DNA of 64,000 nt from Sporosarcina pasteurii. GTDB lineage: Bacteria; Bacillota; Bacilli; Bacillales_A; Planococcaceae. A program made the position numbers and the translations under genes. Each line of letters begins with the position of its first letter. Position 1 is the stretch's first letter. The DNA lies in assembly GCF_041295575.1 (NCBI RefSeq), contig NZ_CP160452.1, forward strand, positions 310,001 through 374,000. Direction: 5' to 3'. A model generated the notes under the pieces. That model searched no databases, was not told the DNA's origin, and saw nothing but the letters and a program-made list of their open reading frames with translations. This document shows, piece after piece, positions 36,393-44,555 of the stretch.

Positions 36393-37244
36393 TTATTCTT
36401 TTTCAAGCCACATAACAGCTAGAGTTCCTTCTCCTGCATGAACTGCAAGCACAGAACTAAGCTCACCAATTTCAACTTCTAAATCTGGAGCTTGCTCGGA
36501 AATGGCGTTTTCTAACTCTTTCGCTTGGTCAAGCACATTTCCGTGCATAATGTAAACTTTATGGAGGCCACGTGAATGTGCATCCTTCACTTTATTCATT
36601 AAGTATTGGAAAGCTCTTCTTTCCGAACGAACCTTATCGATAACTCCGAGTTCACCTTGTTCCGAGATTTGGATAATTGGTTTTACTTTCAATAAACTGC
36701 CAAGGAAAAATTGGACGCCGCTCATCCGGCCACCTTTATACAATTGATCGAGATTACCAATTAAAATATAGTTTTGAATAGTCCCAGCCATTTTAGTTAA
36801 TGTATCTTGAATTTCTTGTACAGATGCGCCCTTTTCATACATATCCATTCCGTGTTCTACTAATGCAGTAGTTCCATATGAAAGAGAAAGAGAGTCGACA
36901 AAAGTAACAGGAAACTTTGCAATTTCGGCGCCGCCTTTTGACGAAGCTAATGTCCCACTTAACTTATCGGAAAGGTGAATCGCAATCGCTTGTTCGTAAT
37001 TATTTGCGATTTCTTCGAACTTTTCCGCAAACTCTCCTGCTGAAGGTTGTGAGGTTTTTGGGAGATGTTCAGCATTCTTTATCTTATCGTACAACTGAGT
37101 TGAAGTTAAATCTACACCATCAATAAATTGTTCTTCTCCGAAATGAATATTTAATGGGACAGAGAAAAAGTCAGGATGGCTTTGGAGTTTATTTGAAACG
37201 TATGCTGTACTATCGACAATCCATGCCAAAGGTTTTTTCGTCAC
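36393..37244 (-). CDS. DegV-family fatty-acid-binding protein
   Basis: DegV (FakB-like) proteins bind fatty acids and can present them to the FakA kinase. The protein starts WIVDSTAYVS, has a fatty-acid-pocket-type SQPSAGEF motif, FVDSLSLSYG and YILIGNLDQLYKGGRMS, and ends in a two-layer domain (VYIMHGNVLDQA, SSVLAVHAGEGTLAV). A GTG at 37244 has GGATGAG at a good distance and yields MTKKPLAWIVDST, like homologs. The ATG at 37256 touches AAAGG directly and is less likely. It is monocistronic. Whether it partners FakA is inferred from the family. Confidence 0.88.
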   Translation of the reverse strand: MTKKPLAWIVDSTAYVSNKLQSHPDFFSVPLNIHFGEEQFIDGVDLTSTQLYDKIKNAEHLPKTSQPSAGEFAEKFEEIANNYEQAIAIHLSDKLSGTLASSKGGAEIAKFPVTFVDSLSLSYGTTALVEHGMDMYEKGASVQEIQDTLTKMAGTIQNYILIGNLDQLYKGGRMSGVQFFLGSLLKVKPIIQISEQGELGVIDKVRSERRAFQYLMNKVKDAHSRGLHKVYIMHGNVLDQAKELENAISEQAPDLEVEIGELSSVLAVHAGEGTLAVMWLEKE

Positions 37245-37374
37245 AGGTAGTCTCATCCTTTACTTTTATATTTTCTAATACTATACCATGAAAAGTAATA
37301 TACGTATATTTAAAGTAGGGGATAACGTATTATCTATGTGCGGAGATAAGATGTTTTGGTGGAATAACATAATG

Positions 37375-37402
37375 AAACGGACCCTTTGTAGAGGGTCCGT
37401 TG
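37375..37402 (-). terminator. Terminator after the M20 dipeptidase
   Basis: Stem ACGGACCCT / AGGGTCCGT; the T tail is weak on the minus strand. Confidence 0.7.
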
Positions 37403-37407
37403 AAAAG

Positions 37408-38805
37408 TTATTTCTTTAATTCTTCTTTCGAAAAGCTTTCTATTTCATAATAATAATCACCGATTACACGTAAACCTTGGTCAAAGTTTTCTAAATGGAA
37501 GTGTTCGTTTGGTGCATGGAAGTTTTCTGTTGAAAGTCCGAAGCCCATTAACACGACAGGTAACTCCAAAATCTCATCGAAAGCCGCAACGATTGGAATT
37601 GAACCGCCACCACGTGTATAAGCTGTTGGTACGTGATACACTTTTTCGTATGAACGACCCGCCGCTTGAATTGCTGGATGATCGAAAGGCGTAATGAAAG
37701 GTTTCCCTTTATCGAATTCAGTTACTGTCACAGTCACGCCCGCTGGCTTATGTTTTTCGATATGAGCTTTGAGTTTTTCAACGATTTCATCCGGATCTTG
37801 GTCAGGTACGAGGCGGCATGTGATTTTGGCGCCCGCTTCGGATGGTAGAACCGTTTTAATACCTTCACCGGAGAAACCGCCGAATAAGCCGTTAATTTCT
37901 AACGTTGGACGTGCCCAAGTTTGCTCTAAATAAGAAAATCCTTTTTCTCCGAATAATGCTGGTACGTCGATTTCTTCTTTTAATGCTTCTTCATCAAAGC
38001 CAAGTGCTTCGTATGCTGCTCTTTCTTCTTCTGTTAATTCACGGACGTTGTCATAAAAGCCTTCAACCGCAATTGTGCCTTCTTTATCTCTAAATGAAGC
38101 AAGTAATTCAACAATTGCATGGAGTGGATTTTGAACGCCGCCGCCGTAAAGGCCAGAATGTAAATCGCCTTTTGCACCTTTTACGTCAATTTGCACGCCG
38201 GTAAGGCCACGTAAACCATAGCAAACTGCTGGTTGTCCAGGCCCTTGCATGCCTGTATCCGAAATGACAATAATATCCGCTGCAAGTTTGTCTTTGTTTT
38301 CGCGAATATATTTTTCTAAGTTTGGGCTCCCGACTTCTTCTTCACCTTCGATTAAAAACTTTACGTTAACCGGAAGCTTGCCGGATTGTTTCATTAAAGC
38401 CTCAACAGCTTTAATATGCATAAACACTTGTCCTTTGTCGTCGCTTGCACCACGGGCAAACAATTTATTGTCACGAACTTCAGGTTCAAATGGAGGGCTA
38501 TCCCATAATTCAAGTGGATCAACCGGTTGGACATCGTAATGCCCGTAAACAAGAATTGTTGGTTTACCTTCTGCGTGTAACCAATCTCCATACACAACAG
38601 GATGACCATCTGTTTCATCGATGGAAACATTTTCGAGACCTGCAGCGTCAAATGACTGAACTAACCACTCAGCAGCTTTTTGCATATCCGCTTTATGTTC
38701 TGAAAGGGCACTAATGCTTGGGATACGTAAAAATTCATTTAATTCTTCAAGGTGCGTATCACGTTGTTCTTTAAAATATTGATCAAGTTGTTCTAAATGT
38801 GCCAT
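37408..38805 (-). CDS. M20-family dipeptidase
   Basis: This is a zinc- or manganese-dependent cytosolic peptidase of the M20A family (CNDP-like dipeptidase). The 465-residue protein shows both metal-site clusters: YGHYDVQPVDP (His, Asp), RGASDDKGQ, the catalytic IEGEEEVGSPN, VISDTGM and the C-terminal NFHAPNEHFHLENF (His). A dimerisation (lid) domain spans about residues 205-330 (GAKGDLHSGLYGG). The ATG follows AGTGAGGG. It is monocistronic. It would hydrolyse short peptides; the exact dipeptide is unknown. Confidence 0.9.
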   Translation of the reverse strand: MAHLEQLDQYFKEQRDTHLEELNEFLRIPSISALSEHKADMQKAAEWLVQSFDAAGLENVSIDETDGHPVVYGDWLHAEGKPTILVYGHYDVQPVDPLELWDSPPFEPEVRDNKLFARGASDDKGQVFMHIKAVEALMKQSGKLPVNVKFLIEGEEEVGSPNLEKYIRENKDKLAADIIVISDTGMQGPGQPAVCYGLRGLTGVQIDVKGAKGDLHSGLYGGGVQNPLHAIVELLASFRDKEGTIAVEGFYDNVRELTEEERAAYEALGFDEEALKEEIDVPALFGEKGFSYLEQTWARPTLEINGLFGGFSGEGIKTVLPSEAGAKITCRLVPDQDPDEIVEKLKAHIEKHKPAGVTVTVTEFDKGKPFITPFDHPAIQAAGRSYEKVYHVPTAYTRGGGSIPIVAAFDEILELPVVLMGFGLSTENFHAPNEHFHLENFDQGLRVIGDYYYEIESFSKEELKK

Positions 38806-38963
38806 TAAATTCCCTCACTTTTATAAGTTTCGACTCAAGAAATAGTATAGCAAAGAATAATTATTTTAGGCGTCGATTTAGTAATATATAACTAAAATAT
38901 GGTATGCTATAAGAACTTATTAACAGATTATAGGAACGATAAAGAAAATAGGAGGTCTGCCGT

Positions 38964-40193
38964 TTGTTTATTGCACTCGGATTTTTTCTAGTGATGTCGT
39001 TTTTCTTATCAGGGAGCGAAACGGCACTTACCGCAGTAAACAGGATGAAGGTCCAGCTTCGGGCTGATCAAGGGGATGTGGCATCTGCCAAATTGCTTGA
39101 CTTAATCTCGAAGCCGGACCGAATGATAACCGCTATACTAATCGGTAATAATATCGCAAACATTATGTTGCCAACGCTTGTCACAATGATTGCGATAGAA
39201 AATGGTTGGAAAGTTGGTTTGGCGACAGGGATTTTGACGGTCATCTTGATTGTCTTTGGTGAAGTGTTGCCGAAGACGATAGCCGCTACATTTGCCGATT
39301 CAATTGCATATGTAGTAGCGCCAGTAATAAGGATTATTGTGAAAGTATTAACACCTTTTACAGCGGTACTTGCTTTGTTTACAAATATATTTATCCGCAT
39401 TATTTCTAAAGGGACTGTTACAGAAGCAACTTTAACAAAAGAGGATTTAAAATCGATGGTTGACCTCGCAACCGTAGAGGGAACATTTGAACAAGATGAA
39501 ACGTTACGTATAAAAGGAATGTTAGATTTTCCTGACAAAGATGTATCAGATGTGTTAGATACACACCGTACAGACGTAATTGGTTTACCAATTACAGCGA
39601 CCTATGATGAAGTAAGAGATACAATTTTAGAGTATTTCTATACAAGGTATCCTGTTTATGAAGAAAGCATGGATGAGATTGTCGGGATATTTTATTCGAA
39701 AAAATTTATCGAATGGACATTAGAACCCGAAAAGTCATTAGAAGCATACATAGACCGTGATATGTTGTACGTTTTACAATCATCTAGTGTTGAGCGGGTA
39801 TTCAAAATGATGCTCATGCAGAAAAAGCATTTGGCAGTTGTGTTGGATGAATACGGAGGAACGCTTGGTATCATTACGCAAGAAGATATTATAGAAGAAA
39901 TGATTGGGCAAGATATCGAAGATGAGTCAGATGTGGATGATGAAGTGTTAATTTATGAAAAACAAGATCATTCAATTACGTGCCACGGGCGACTTGAAAT
40001 TGAGGATGCGGTTGAACTTCTCGGTGTAGAAATTCCAACAGAACATGAAACTGTCGGAGGGTTTGTCTTAGAACAATTGGGGCATATACCCGAACCTGGA
40101 GAACGTTTTTCCTATGACAGTCTGCAATTTACAATTGAGGAAATGGACCGCACACGTATTTTACGTATGACGATTCAAGTTCAAGAAAAGTAA
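38964..40193 (+). CDS. CNNM/HlyC-CorC family membrane protein with CBS domains
   Basis: The 409-residue protein has an N-terminal DUF21/CNNM membrane domain with four TM segments (FFLSGSETALTAVNRMKVQ, VFGEVLPKTIAATF), a central CBS-pair domain (about residues 195-325, with AVVLDEYGGTLGIITQEDIIEE) and a C-terminal CorC/HlyC domain (DHSITCHGRLEIEDA, VGGFVLEQLGHIPEPGE). Family members transport or efflux Mg2+ or Co2+. The start is TTG at 38964, with AGGAGG upstream. It is followed, 107 bp later, by the ECF-like sigma gene on the same strand. The metal specificity is not visible. Confidence 0.88.
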   Translation: MFIALGFFLVMSFFLSGSETALTAVNRMKVQLRADQGDVASAKLLDLISKPDRMITAILIGNNIANIMLPTLVTMIAIENGWKVGLATGILTVILIVFGEVLPKTIAATFADSIAYVVAPVIRIIVKVLTPFTAVLALFTNIFIRIISKGTVTEATLTKEDLKSMVDLATVEGTFEQDETLRIKGMLDFPDKDVSDVLDTHRTDVIGLPITATYDEVRDTILEYFYTRYPVYEESMDEIVGIFYSKKFIEWTLEPEKSLEAYIDRDMLYVLQSSSVERVFKMMLMQKKHLAVVLDEYGGTLGIITQEDIIEEMIGQDIEDESDVDDEVLIYEKQDHSITCHGRLEIEDAVELLGVEIPTEHETVGGFVLEQLGHIPEPGERFSYDSLQFTIEEMDRTRILRMTIQVQEK

Positions 40194-40200
40194 TGTTCAA

Positions 40201-40218
40201 CCTTACACATTTGTAAGG
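40201..40218. repeat. 18-bp inverted repeat before the sigma gene
   Basis: CCTTACA / TGTAAGG arms flank CATT, 8 bases after the stop of the CNNM gene. There is no T run, so it may be an operator or an mRNA-stability hairpin. Confidence 0.4.
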
Positions 40219-40300
40219 TAGTTGAAAGAGAATGCGATGGTATGTAATGTCTCGATTGCTGATAATAGAGTTAACAGCAAAAAGACGGAGGCATGAACAG

Positions 40301-40846
40301 ATGACTATCAAATTAGATGACTTGTATGAAGAATACGGTCGTTACATCTATCACCTATGCTTAAAATTAACGCGAAATAAAGAAGAAGCGGAGGACGTTA
40401 TGCAGGACGTCTGGGTAAAAGTCATCCGCTATAATGATAAATTAGATGAAATCGACAATATAAAAGGATGGCTGACAACCATTTGCATGAATACTTTCCG
40501 TGATCGTTACCGTAAAACGGTGCGAAAAAATGAACACGTAATTCAACAACCACATACACTAGACGTTCCAATTCTAGATTTGGTTCCAAGTAACTCACTG
40601 ACACCTAGTGAAATCGCTGAAAGAAACGATATTCAATCTCTTGTAAGTGAAAAAATTGGACAGTTAGATGCAATTTATAAAAATACGATTGAGTACTTTT
40701 ACGTCTATCAATATTCATTGAATGAAATCGCAGAAGTGATGAAAGTTTCGATTGGAACAGTGAAGTCGAGGCTGTTTCGTGCGAGAAATTACTTGAAAGA
40801 AATGCTAGTGGATGACCATGCAACATACGATTATGTGACCGCATAA
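40301..40846 (+). CDS. ECF-type RNA polymerase sigma factor
   Basis: The 181-residue protein has both sigma domains of the ECF class: region 2 (LYEEYGRYIYHLCLKLTRNKEEAEDVMQDVWVKVIR, shown here only in part) with a -10 recognition helix (NIKGWLTTICMNTFRDRYRK), and region 4 (EYFYVYQYSLNEIAEVMKVSIGTVKSRLFRARNYLKEML). Start choice: GGAGG is upstream of the ATG at 40301; the longer frame from 40232 has no support. No anti-sigma gene is next to it; the downstream gene is on the opposite strand. Its target promoters and signal are unknown. Confidence 0.85.
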   Translation: MTIKLDDLYEEYGRYIYHLCLKLTRNKEEAEDVMQDVWVKVIRYNDKLDEIDNIKGWLTTICMNTFRDRYRKTVRKNEHVIQQPHTLDVPILDLVPSNSLTPSEIAERNDIQSLVSEKIGQLDAIYKNTIEYFYVYQYSLNEIAEVMKVSIGTVKSRLFRARNYLKEMLVDDHATYDYVTA

Positions 40847-40854
40847 TTAGATAA

Positions 40855-40889
40855 GAAAAGAGCTCAGAGGATAATTCTGGGCTCTTTTT
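40855..40889 (+). terminator. Terminator of the sigma gene
   Basis: Stem AAAAGAGCTCAGA / TCTGGGCTCTTTT (G-U pair) with T tail. Confidence 0.85.
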
Positions 40890-40898
40890 CCGATATAA

Positions 40899-40937
40899 TA
40901 AAAGCCCCTCCTAATTGCTAAATAGCATTCAGGAGGG
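40899..40937 (-). terminator. Terminator of the small coiled-coil gene
   Basis: Stem CCCTCCT / AGGAGGG with an inner TGCT / AGCA stem, followed on the minus strand by GCTTTTATT. Confidence 0.7.
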
Positions 40938-40971
40938 AACCTATGAATATATGAATACATTCTGCCTGATG

Positions 40972-41157
40972 TTAATCAAATTGAAAAAGCTTTTCATTGA
41001 GCTTGGACAGTTTTTCTTCCATTAAACCTAAACGTTCTTCTGCTTTAGTAACTTGACGATTTTGACCAACAGACTCGAGCTTTTCAATATCCCCTTGCAA
41101 ATTGACGTACTCCATTTTAAGTTCTGCGATTTCTCGTTCGATTTGTTTTTTATCCAT
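40972..41157 (-). CDS. Small coiled-coil protein, SE1832-like
   Basis: The 61-residue protein reads MDKKQIEREIAELKMEY then a Leu/Glu-rich coiled coil (LQGDIEKLESVGQNRQVTKA, EERLGLMEEKLSKLNEKL). It resembles the SE1832-family small proteins of Bacillota, whose function is unknown. The internal ATG at 41157 has AGGGG 9 bases upstream; the longer frame to 41220 would run into the end of the SpsG-like gene and lacks a ribosome binding site. It is transcribed after, or from a promoter near the end of, that gene. Confidence 0.7.
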   Translation of the reverse strand: MDKKQIEREIAELKMEYVNLQGDIEKLESVGQNRQVTKAEERLGLMEEKLSKLNEKLFQFD

Positions 41158-41185
41158 GCGAAAAACCCCTATCTCTTTTTCCCCA

Positions 41186-42247
41186 CTATACCATATCAGA
41201 GGTTTCTTTTCCTGAACCATCGTGTGTTTCCCGTTTCGGATATTCTAGATAATATAAAATGGCTTCGCGAACCATTTCTTTACCTTCCCCGAGGTTAAGG
41301 GCTACTTGTCGCTCAATCGCTTTTTTCCGTAAAGAGTCATGCAGCAAAGGTTCCATCACAGCGTTGAGTAGGGTGGATTGCTTTACTTTTCTTCCTGGAC
41401 CGAGATGTACAAATCCATGCTGTTCTTTTGGGAAATCAAGCGCCGTCTCGAATTCGTTTTGCGCGAGTACAATACAAGGAATCCCCATTACGCCAATTTC
41501 ATAAGGCATGTAGCCTGATGCGCAAAGGACAATATCCGCGGTTGAAAGGAATTCGGCTACATTTTCTGGTTTCTGTTTAATAAATGTATTTCTTCTGCCA
41601 AGTGCCATCATACGCAATTCAGTTTTATCGTGCTTGTAATTCTCCCCAATCAAAACAGTGACTTTCAGTGGGATTTGAAGTTGTGATAAGTGGCGAAGTG
41701 CACGATACGATAAGTTGCTAGAATCTTCATCCCCAAATGTAACAATCAAGTGGGGAATGGGATCTGTTTCTTGTTTGTTCAATCCAATATGTTTAAATGA
41801 CGCAATTTGTTCGTCAGCAATAAAGCTCTCAGCCCCAACAACGTAGTGCTCGAGTGGTTTTTCATTCGTTTCTGTGTAAAGTGTTTGGATAACGAGGTCA
41901 GCCAATCTGCCTCCTTCGCCGAAATCATCAAAGTGGATAACGGCTGGTACGATTTCCGAAATTTTTTCAACTTCCTCTTTTGAAGTCGAACCACTATCCC
42001 GTAAAAGAAGGTCAGGTTTAATTTTTTGTAAGGCCTTAATGAGCTCAGCATGATTTTTTATTGAGATAAATTGAGAATCTTTTAAAGATAAATCAAACTT
42101 TTGATGTGAAATAAAAATGATTTCAATTGCTTTGGGTAAAGATTGTGCAATGGTTTTCGCTCTACGTAAAGGGTATGTCCCTTTTCCGTCCGTGTCACAA
42201 ACATAAATGGCTAGTTTCTTTTTTAAGTTTACGTTTATTGGAATCAT
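41186..42247 (-). CDS. SpsG/PseG-like sugar-nucleotide hydrolase or glycosyltransferase-fold protein
   Basis: The 353-residue protein has a GT-B-like fold with landmarks of the SpsG/PseG group: an N-terminal YVCDTDGKGTYPLRRAKTIA segment, DLLLRDSGSTS, a metal/substrate area HFDDFGEGGRLADL, the Rossmann-like LIVTFGDEDSSN and the C-terminal SGYMPYEIGVMGIPCIVLAQN. SpsG acts in spore coat polysaccharide synthesis and PseG hydrolyses UDP-activated amino sugars; no sugar pathway genes are beside it here. The ATG at 42247 has GAGG 4 bases upstream; the frame extends to 42301. The function is only approximate. Confidence 0.6.
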   Translation of the reverse strand: MIPINVNLKKKLAIYVCDTDGKGTYPLRRAKTIAQSLPKAIEIIFISHQKFDLSLKDSQFISIKNHAELIKALQKIKPDLLLRDSGSTSKEEVEKISEIVPAVIHFDDFGEGGRLADLVIQTLYTETNEKPLEHYVVGAESFIADEQIASFKHIGLNKQETDPIPHLIVTFGDEDSSNLSYRALRHLSQLQIPLKVTVLIGENYKHDKTELRMMALGRRNTFIKQKPENVAEFLSTADIVLCASGYMPYEIGVMGIPCIVLAQNEFETALDFPKEQHGFVHLGPGRKVKQSTLLNAVMEPLLHDSLRKKAIERQVALNLGEGKEMVREAILYYLEYPKRETHDGSGKETSDMV

Positions 42248-42587
42248 CCTTCCTCGTCTTGTCGGTTTATTAGTTAATGAAAATAAGCGGAGTACCTTCA
42301 ATTTTTGGGTTATAAGGAACCTCCGCTCATGCCTATCTCTTCATCGTATGGCAAGGATAATATAAATATGTGTTTTTTGGGTTGATTGAAAAAAATAGTA
42401 TGTTAAACTATCTGTATTTAATTTATTCAAAAGAATCGTTCTGTTAAAAAGCCAGTGAATTATTTTGCGATTGGATAGAAAGTTGACAGGATGTTATCTG
42501 TTTCTTAGCCATTACAGGAAAATTCGTTGATGAACAAATGTATCATGCCAAGACACTTTGAGTTTTAGGATTGGAGGATAATCCCCG
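42248..42587. other. 340-bp intergenic region
   Basis: It separates the divergent SpsG-like and antiporter genes. A perfect -35, TTGACA, lies at 42483-42488, but at the proper distance only TAGCCA (42506-42511) is present, so a promoter is uncertain. No RNA or small ORF was recognised. Confidence 0.4.
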
Positions 42588-44468
42588 TTGTTTAATTCAT
42601 TACTGTTCGATTTAATGCTCGTCGTGCTTATCGGGATTTTGTCCCAATGGATGGCTTGGAGATTTCGTATGCCAGCAATTGTAGTTATGTCTGTTGCTGG
42701 GTTACTCGTAGGCCCATTTTTAGGAATGATTAATCCAGAAGAAAGTATGGGGGATTTGTTTAGTCCCTTTATTACAATTGCAGTAGCGCTAATATTATTT
42801 GAAGGTAGTTTATTGCTCGATTTTAAAGAAATTCGGGGTTTTAACAAGCCGGTATTACGCATTGTTACAATCGGAGCATTTATCGCATGGATTGCGGGCT
42901 CACTTGCGGCTCACTATGTTGCAGGATTATCGCTTTCTGTCGCTTTTGTGATCGGTGGTTTATTTATCGTAACAGGACCGACAGTCATTTTACCGCTTTT
43001 GCGTCAGGCAAGATTAAAGCCGCGCCCTGCCGCTATTCTAAAGTGGGAAGGGATTGTTGTTGATCCATTTGGTGCACTATTAGCTGTTTTTGCTTTCGAA
43101 TTTATTCGATTTTTAAAAAGTGAAGTCACGCCAAATTCATTTTTACTATTCTTCGCAGCATCTATTTTTGCGGTGATATTAGGGTGCGGAGTGGCATGGT
43201 TTTTCGGTCGTGCATTTGATAGGGGAGGAGTTCCAGAATTCTTAAAATCCCCGGTATTGTTTGCGGTCGTAATCTTTACATTTGTTTTGGCAGATGAAAT
43301 TATGCAACAAACCGGTCTGCTCGCTGTAACGGCAATGGGTATGACGATGGCGAATATGAATTTAAATTCAATTAAAGAAATTCGTCATTTTAAAGAAAAC
43401 ATTTCTGTTTTATTAATTTCGAGTATTTTCGTCATGTTGACAGCTTCATTAAGCTCAAAAGTTTTGCTTGCAATCTTTAACTGGAAAATCATGTTGTACG
43501 TATTGGCTATGTTAATTGTTGTTCGTCCGCTGTCGGTTTGGTTATCGACGATTGGAACGGATTTATCAGTGAAAGAGAAATTTCTCATCGGTTGGATTGC
43601 GCCTCGGGGAATTGTTGCGCTAACTGTATCTGGCTACTTTGCTTCGGTACTAGGCGATCAAGGATATCGAGATGCCGATATTTTAACGGCGATAACCTTT
43701 GCACTTGTCTTTTCGACTGTTGTTCTTCATGGATTTACAATCGGCCCACTTGCGAAAAAACTTAATTTAACAACGACGGAGGAGTCGGGCGTACTCATTG
43801 TTGGAGGAAGCCGATTTTCAGGAAAGTTAGCTAAATCCGTGAAAGAGACGGGGAATCATGTACTCATTATCGACCGAACATGGGCGAGTTTAGCACATGC
43901 ACGAAAGTATGGATTAGAGAGTCATGTCGGGAATATATTAACGGAACAGCAAGATTATGATTTAGATTTGACTCCGTACCGATTTATGTTGGCCATGACC
44001 CGTAATGACTCGTATAATGCACATGTTTGCGAAGACTTCGTACCGAGTCTTGGACGCGAACATCTCTATCAAACAGCAATTCATCCGAGAGAAGAGAACG
44101 CTGCGTCTATTAGTGGAGTCGGTGGGCATGTACTTTTCACGCCAGCGATTTCGCTTCGTGCGCTTGAAGAACGAGTGAATTCAGGTCATGTCATCCGAAA
44201 AACAATCATTACGAAACAGTATAGCTATACGCAATATTTACGGGAACGGGATGATAAATCTATCTTGCTTTACATTTTACGTGCTGACAAATCGATTGAG
44301 TTCTTCTCGCCGGATGTTGAATTACAAGCAGTAGCTGGCGATACAGTTGTCACATTAGCTTCACCTGCCAAAACAATCGAGCGTGTAAAAGAACGGTTAG
44401 AGGAAGGGAATAAAGGCACTCAAATTGAAATGAAGGAATTAGAAGACGCGTTTCATAAAATATTGTAA
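42588..44468 (+). CDS. Cation/proton antiporter CPA1 type with TrkA-N domain
   Basis: This 626-residue membrane protein is a predicted Na+ or K+/H+ antiporter. The first 390 residues hold about 12 TM segments with CPA landmarks (ILFEGSLLLDFKEIR, VTGPTVILPLLRQARLKP, WEGIVVDPFGA, the last with the conserved acidic pair region). The C-terminal half has a TrkA-N (RCK) nucleotide-binding domain (VLIVGGSRFSGKLAKS, HVLIIDRTWASLAHA) and a TrkA-C-like end. The TTG start at 42588 has GGAGG upstream. It probably responds to NAD(H) or c-di-AMP-like ligands through the RCK part, by family. Substrate is unknown. Confidence 0.85.
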   Translation: MFNSLLFDLMLVVLIGILSQWMAWRFRMPAIVVMSVAGLLVGPFLGMINPEESMGDLFSPFITIAVALILFEGSLLLDFKEIRGFNKPVLRIVTIGAFIAWIAGSLAAHYVAGLSLSVAFVIGGLFIVTGPTVILPLLRQARLKPRPAAILKWEGIVVDPFGALLAVFAFEFIRFLKSEVTPNSFLLFFAASIFAVILGCGVAWFFGRAFDRGGVPEFLKSPVLFAVVIFTFVLADEIMQQTGLLAVTAMGMTMANMNLNSIKEIRHFKENISVLLISSIFVMLTASLSSKVLLAIFNWKIMLYVLAMLIVVRPLSVWLSTIGTDLSVKEKFLIGWIAPRGIVALTVSGYFASVLGDQGYRDADILTAITFALVFSTVVLHGFTIGPLAKKLNLTTTEESGVLIVGGSRFSGKLAKSVKETGNHVLIIDRTWASLAHARKYGLESHVGNILTEQQDYDLDLTPYRFMLAMTRNDSYNAHVCEDFVPSLGREHLYQTAIHPREENAASISGVGGHVLFTPAISLRALEERVNSGHVIRKTIITKQYSYTQYLRERDDKSILLYILRADKSIEFFSPDVELQAVAGDTVVTLASPAKTIERVKERLEEGNKGTQIEMKELEDAFHKIL

Positions 44469-44511
44469 AAAGAAGCAGTACAAACAAGTGAATTGTTTGT
44501 ACTGCTTTTTA
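44469..44511 (+). terminator. Terminator after the antiporter
   Basis: Stem AGCAGTACAAAC / GTTTGTACTGCT plus T tail. Confidence 0.9.
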
Positions 44512-44555
44512 AGATATAGAAGTTTTAAATTTCGCTTCCTGGATAGTGTCCAACG

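Noticed and set aside
41158..41220. N-terminal extension of the small coiled-coil gene
   Set aside because: The extra codons have no ribosome binding site and overlap the end of the SpsG-like gene; the ATG at 41157 is better placed.
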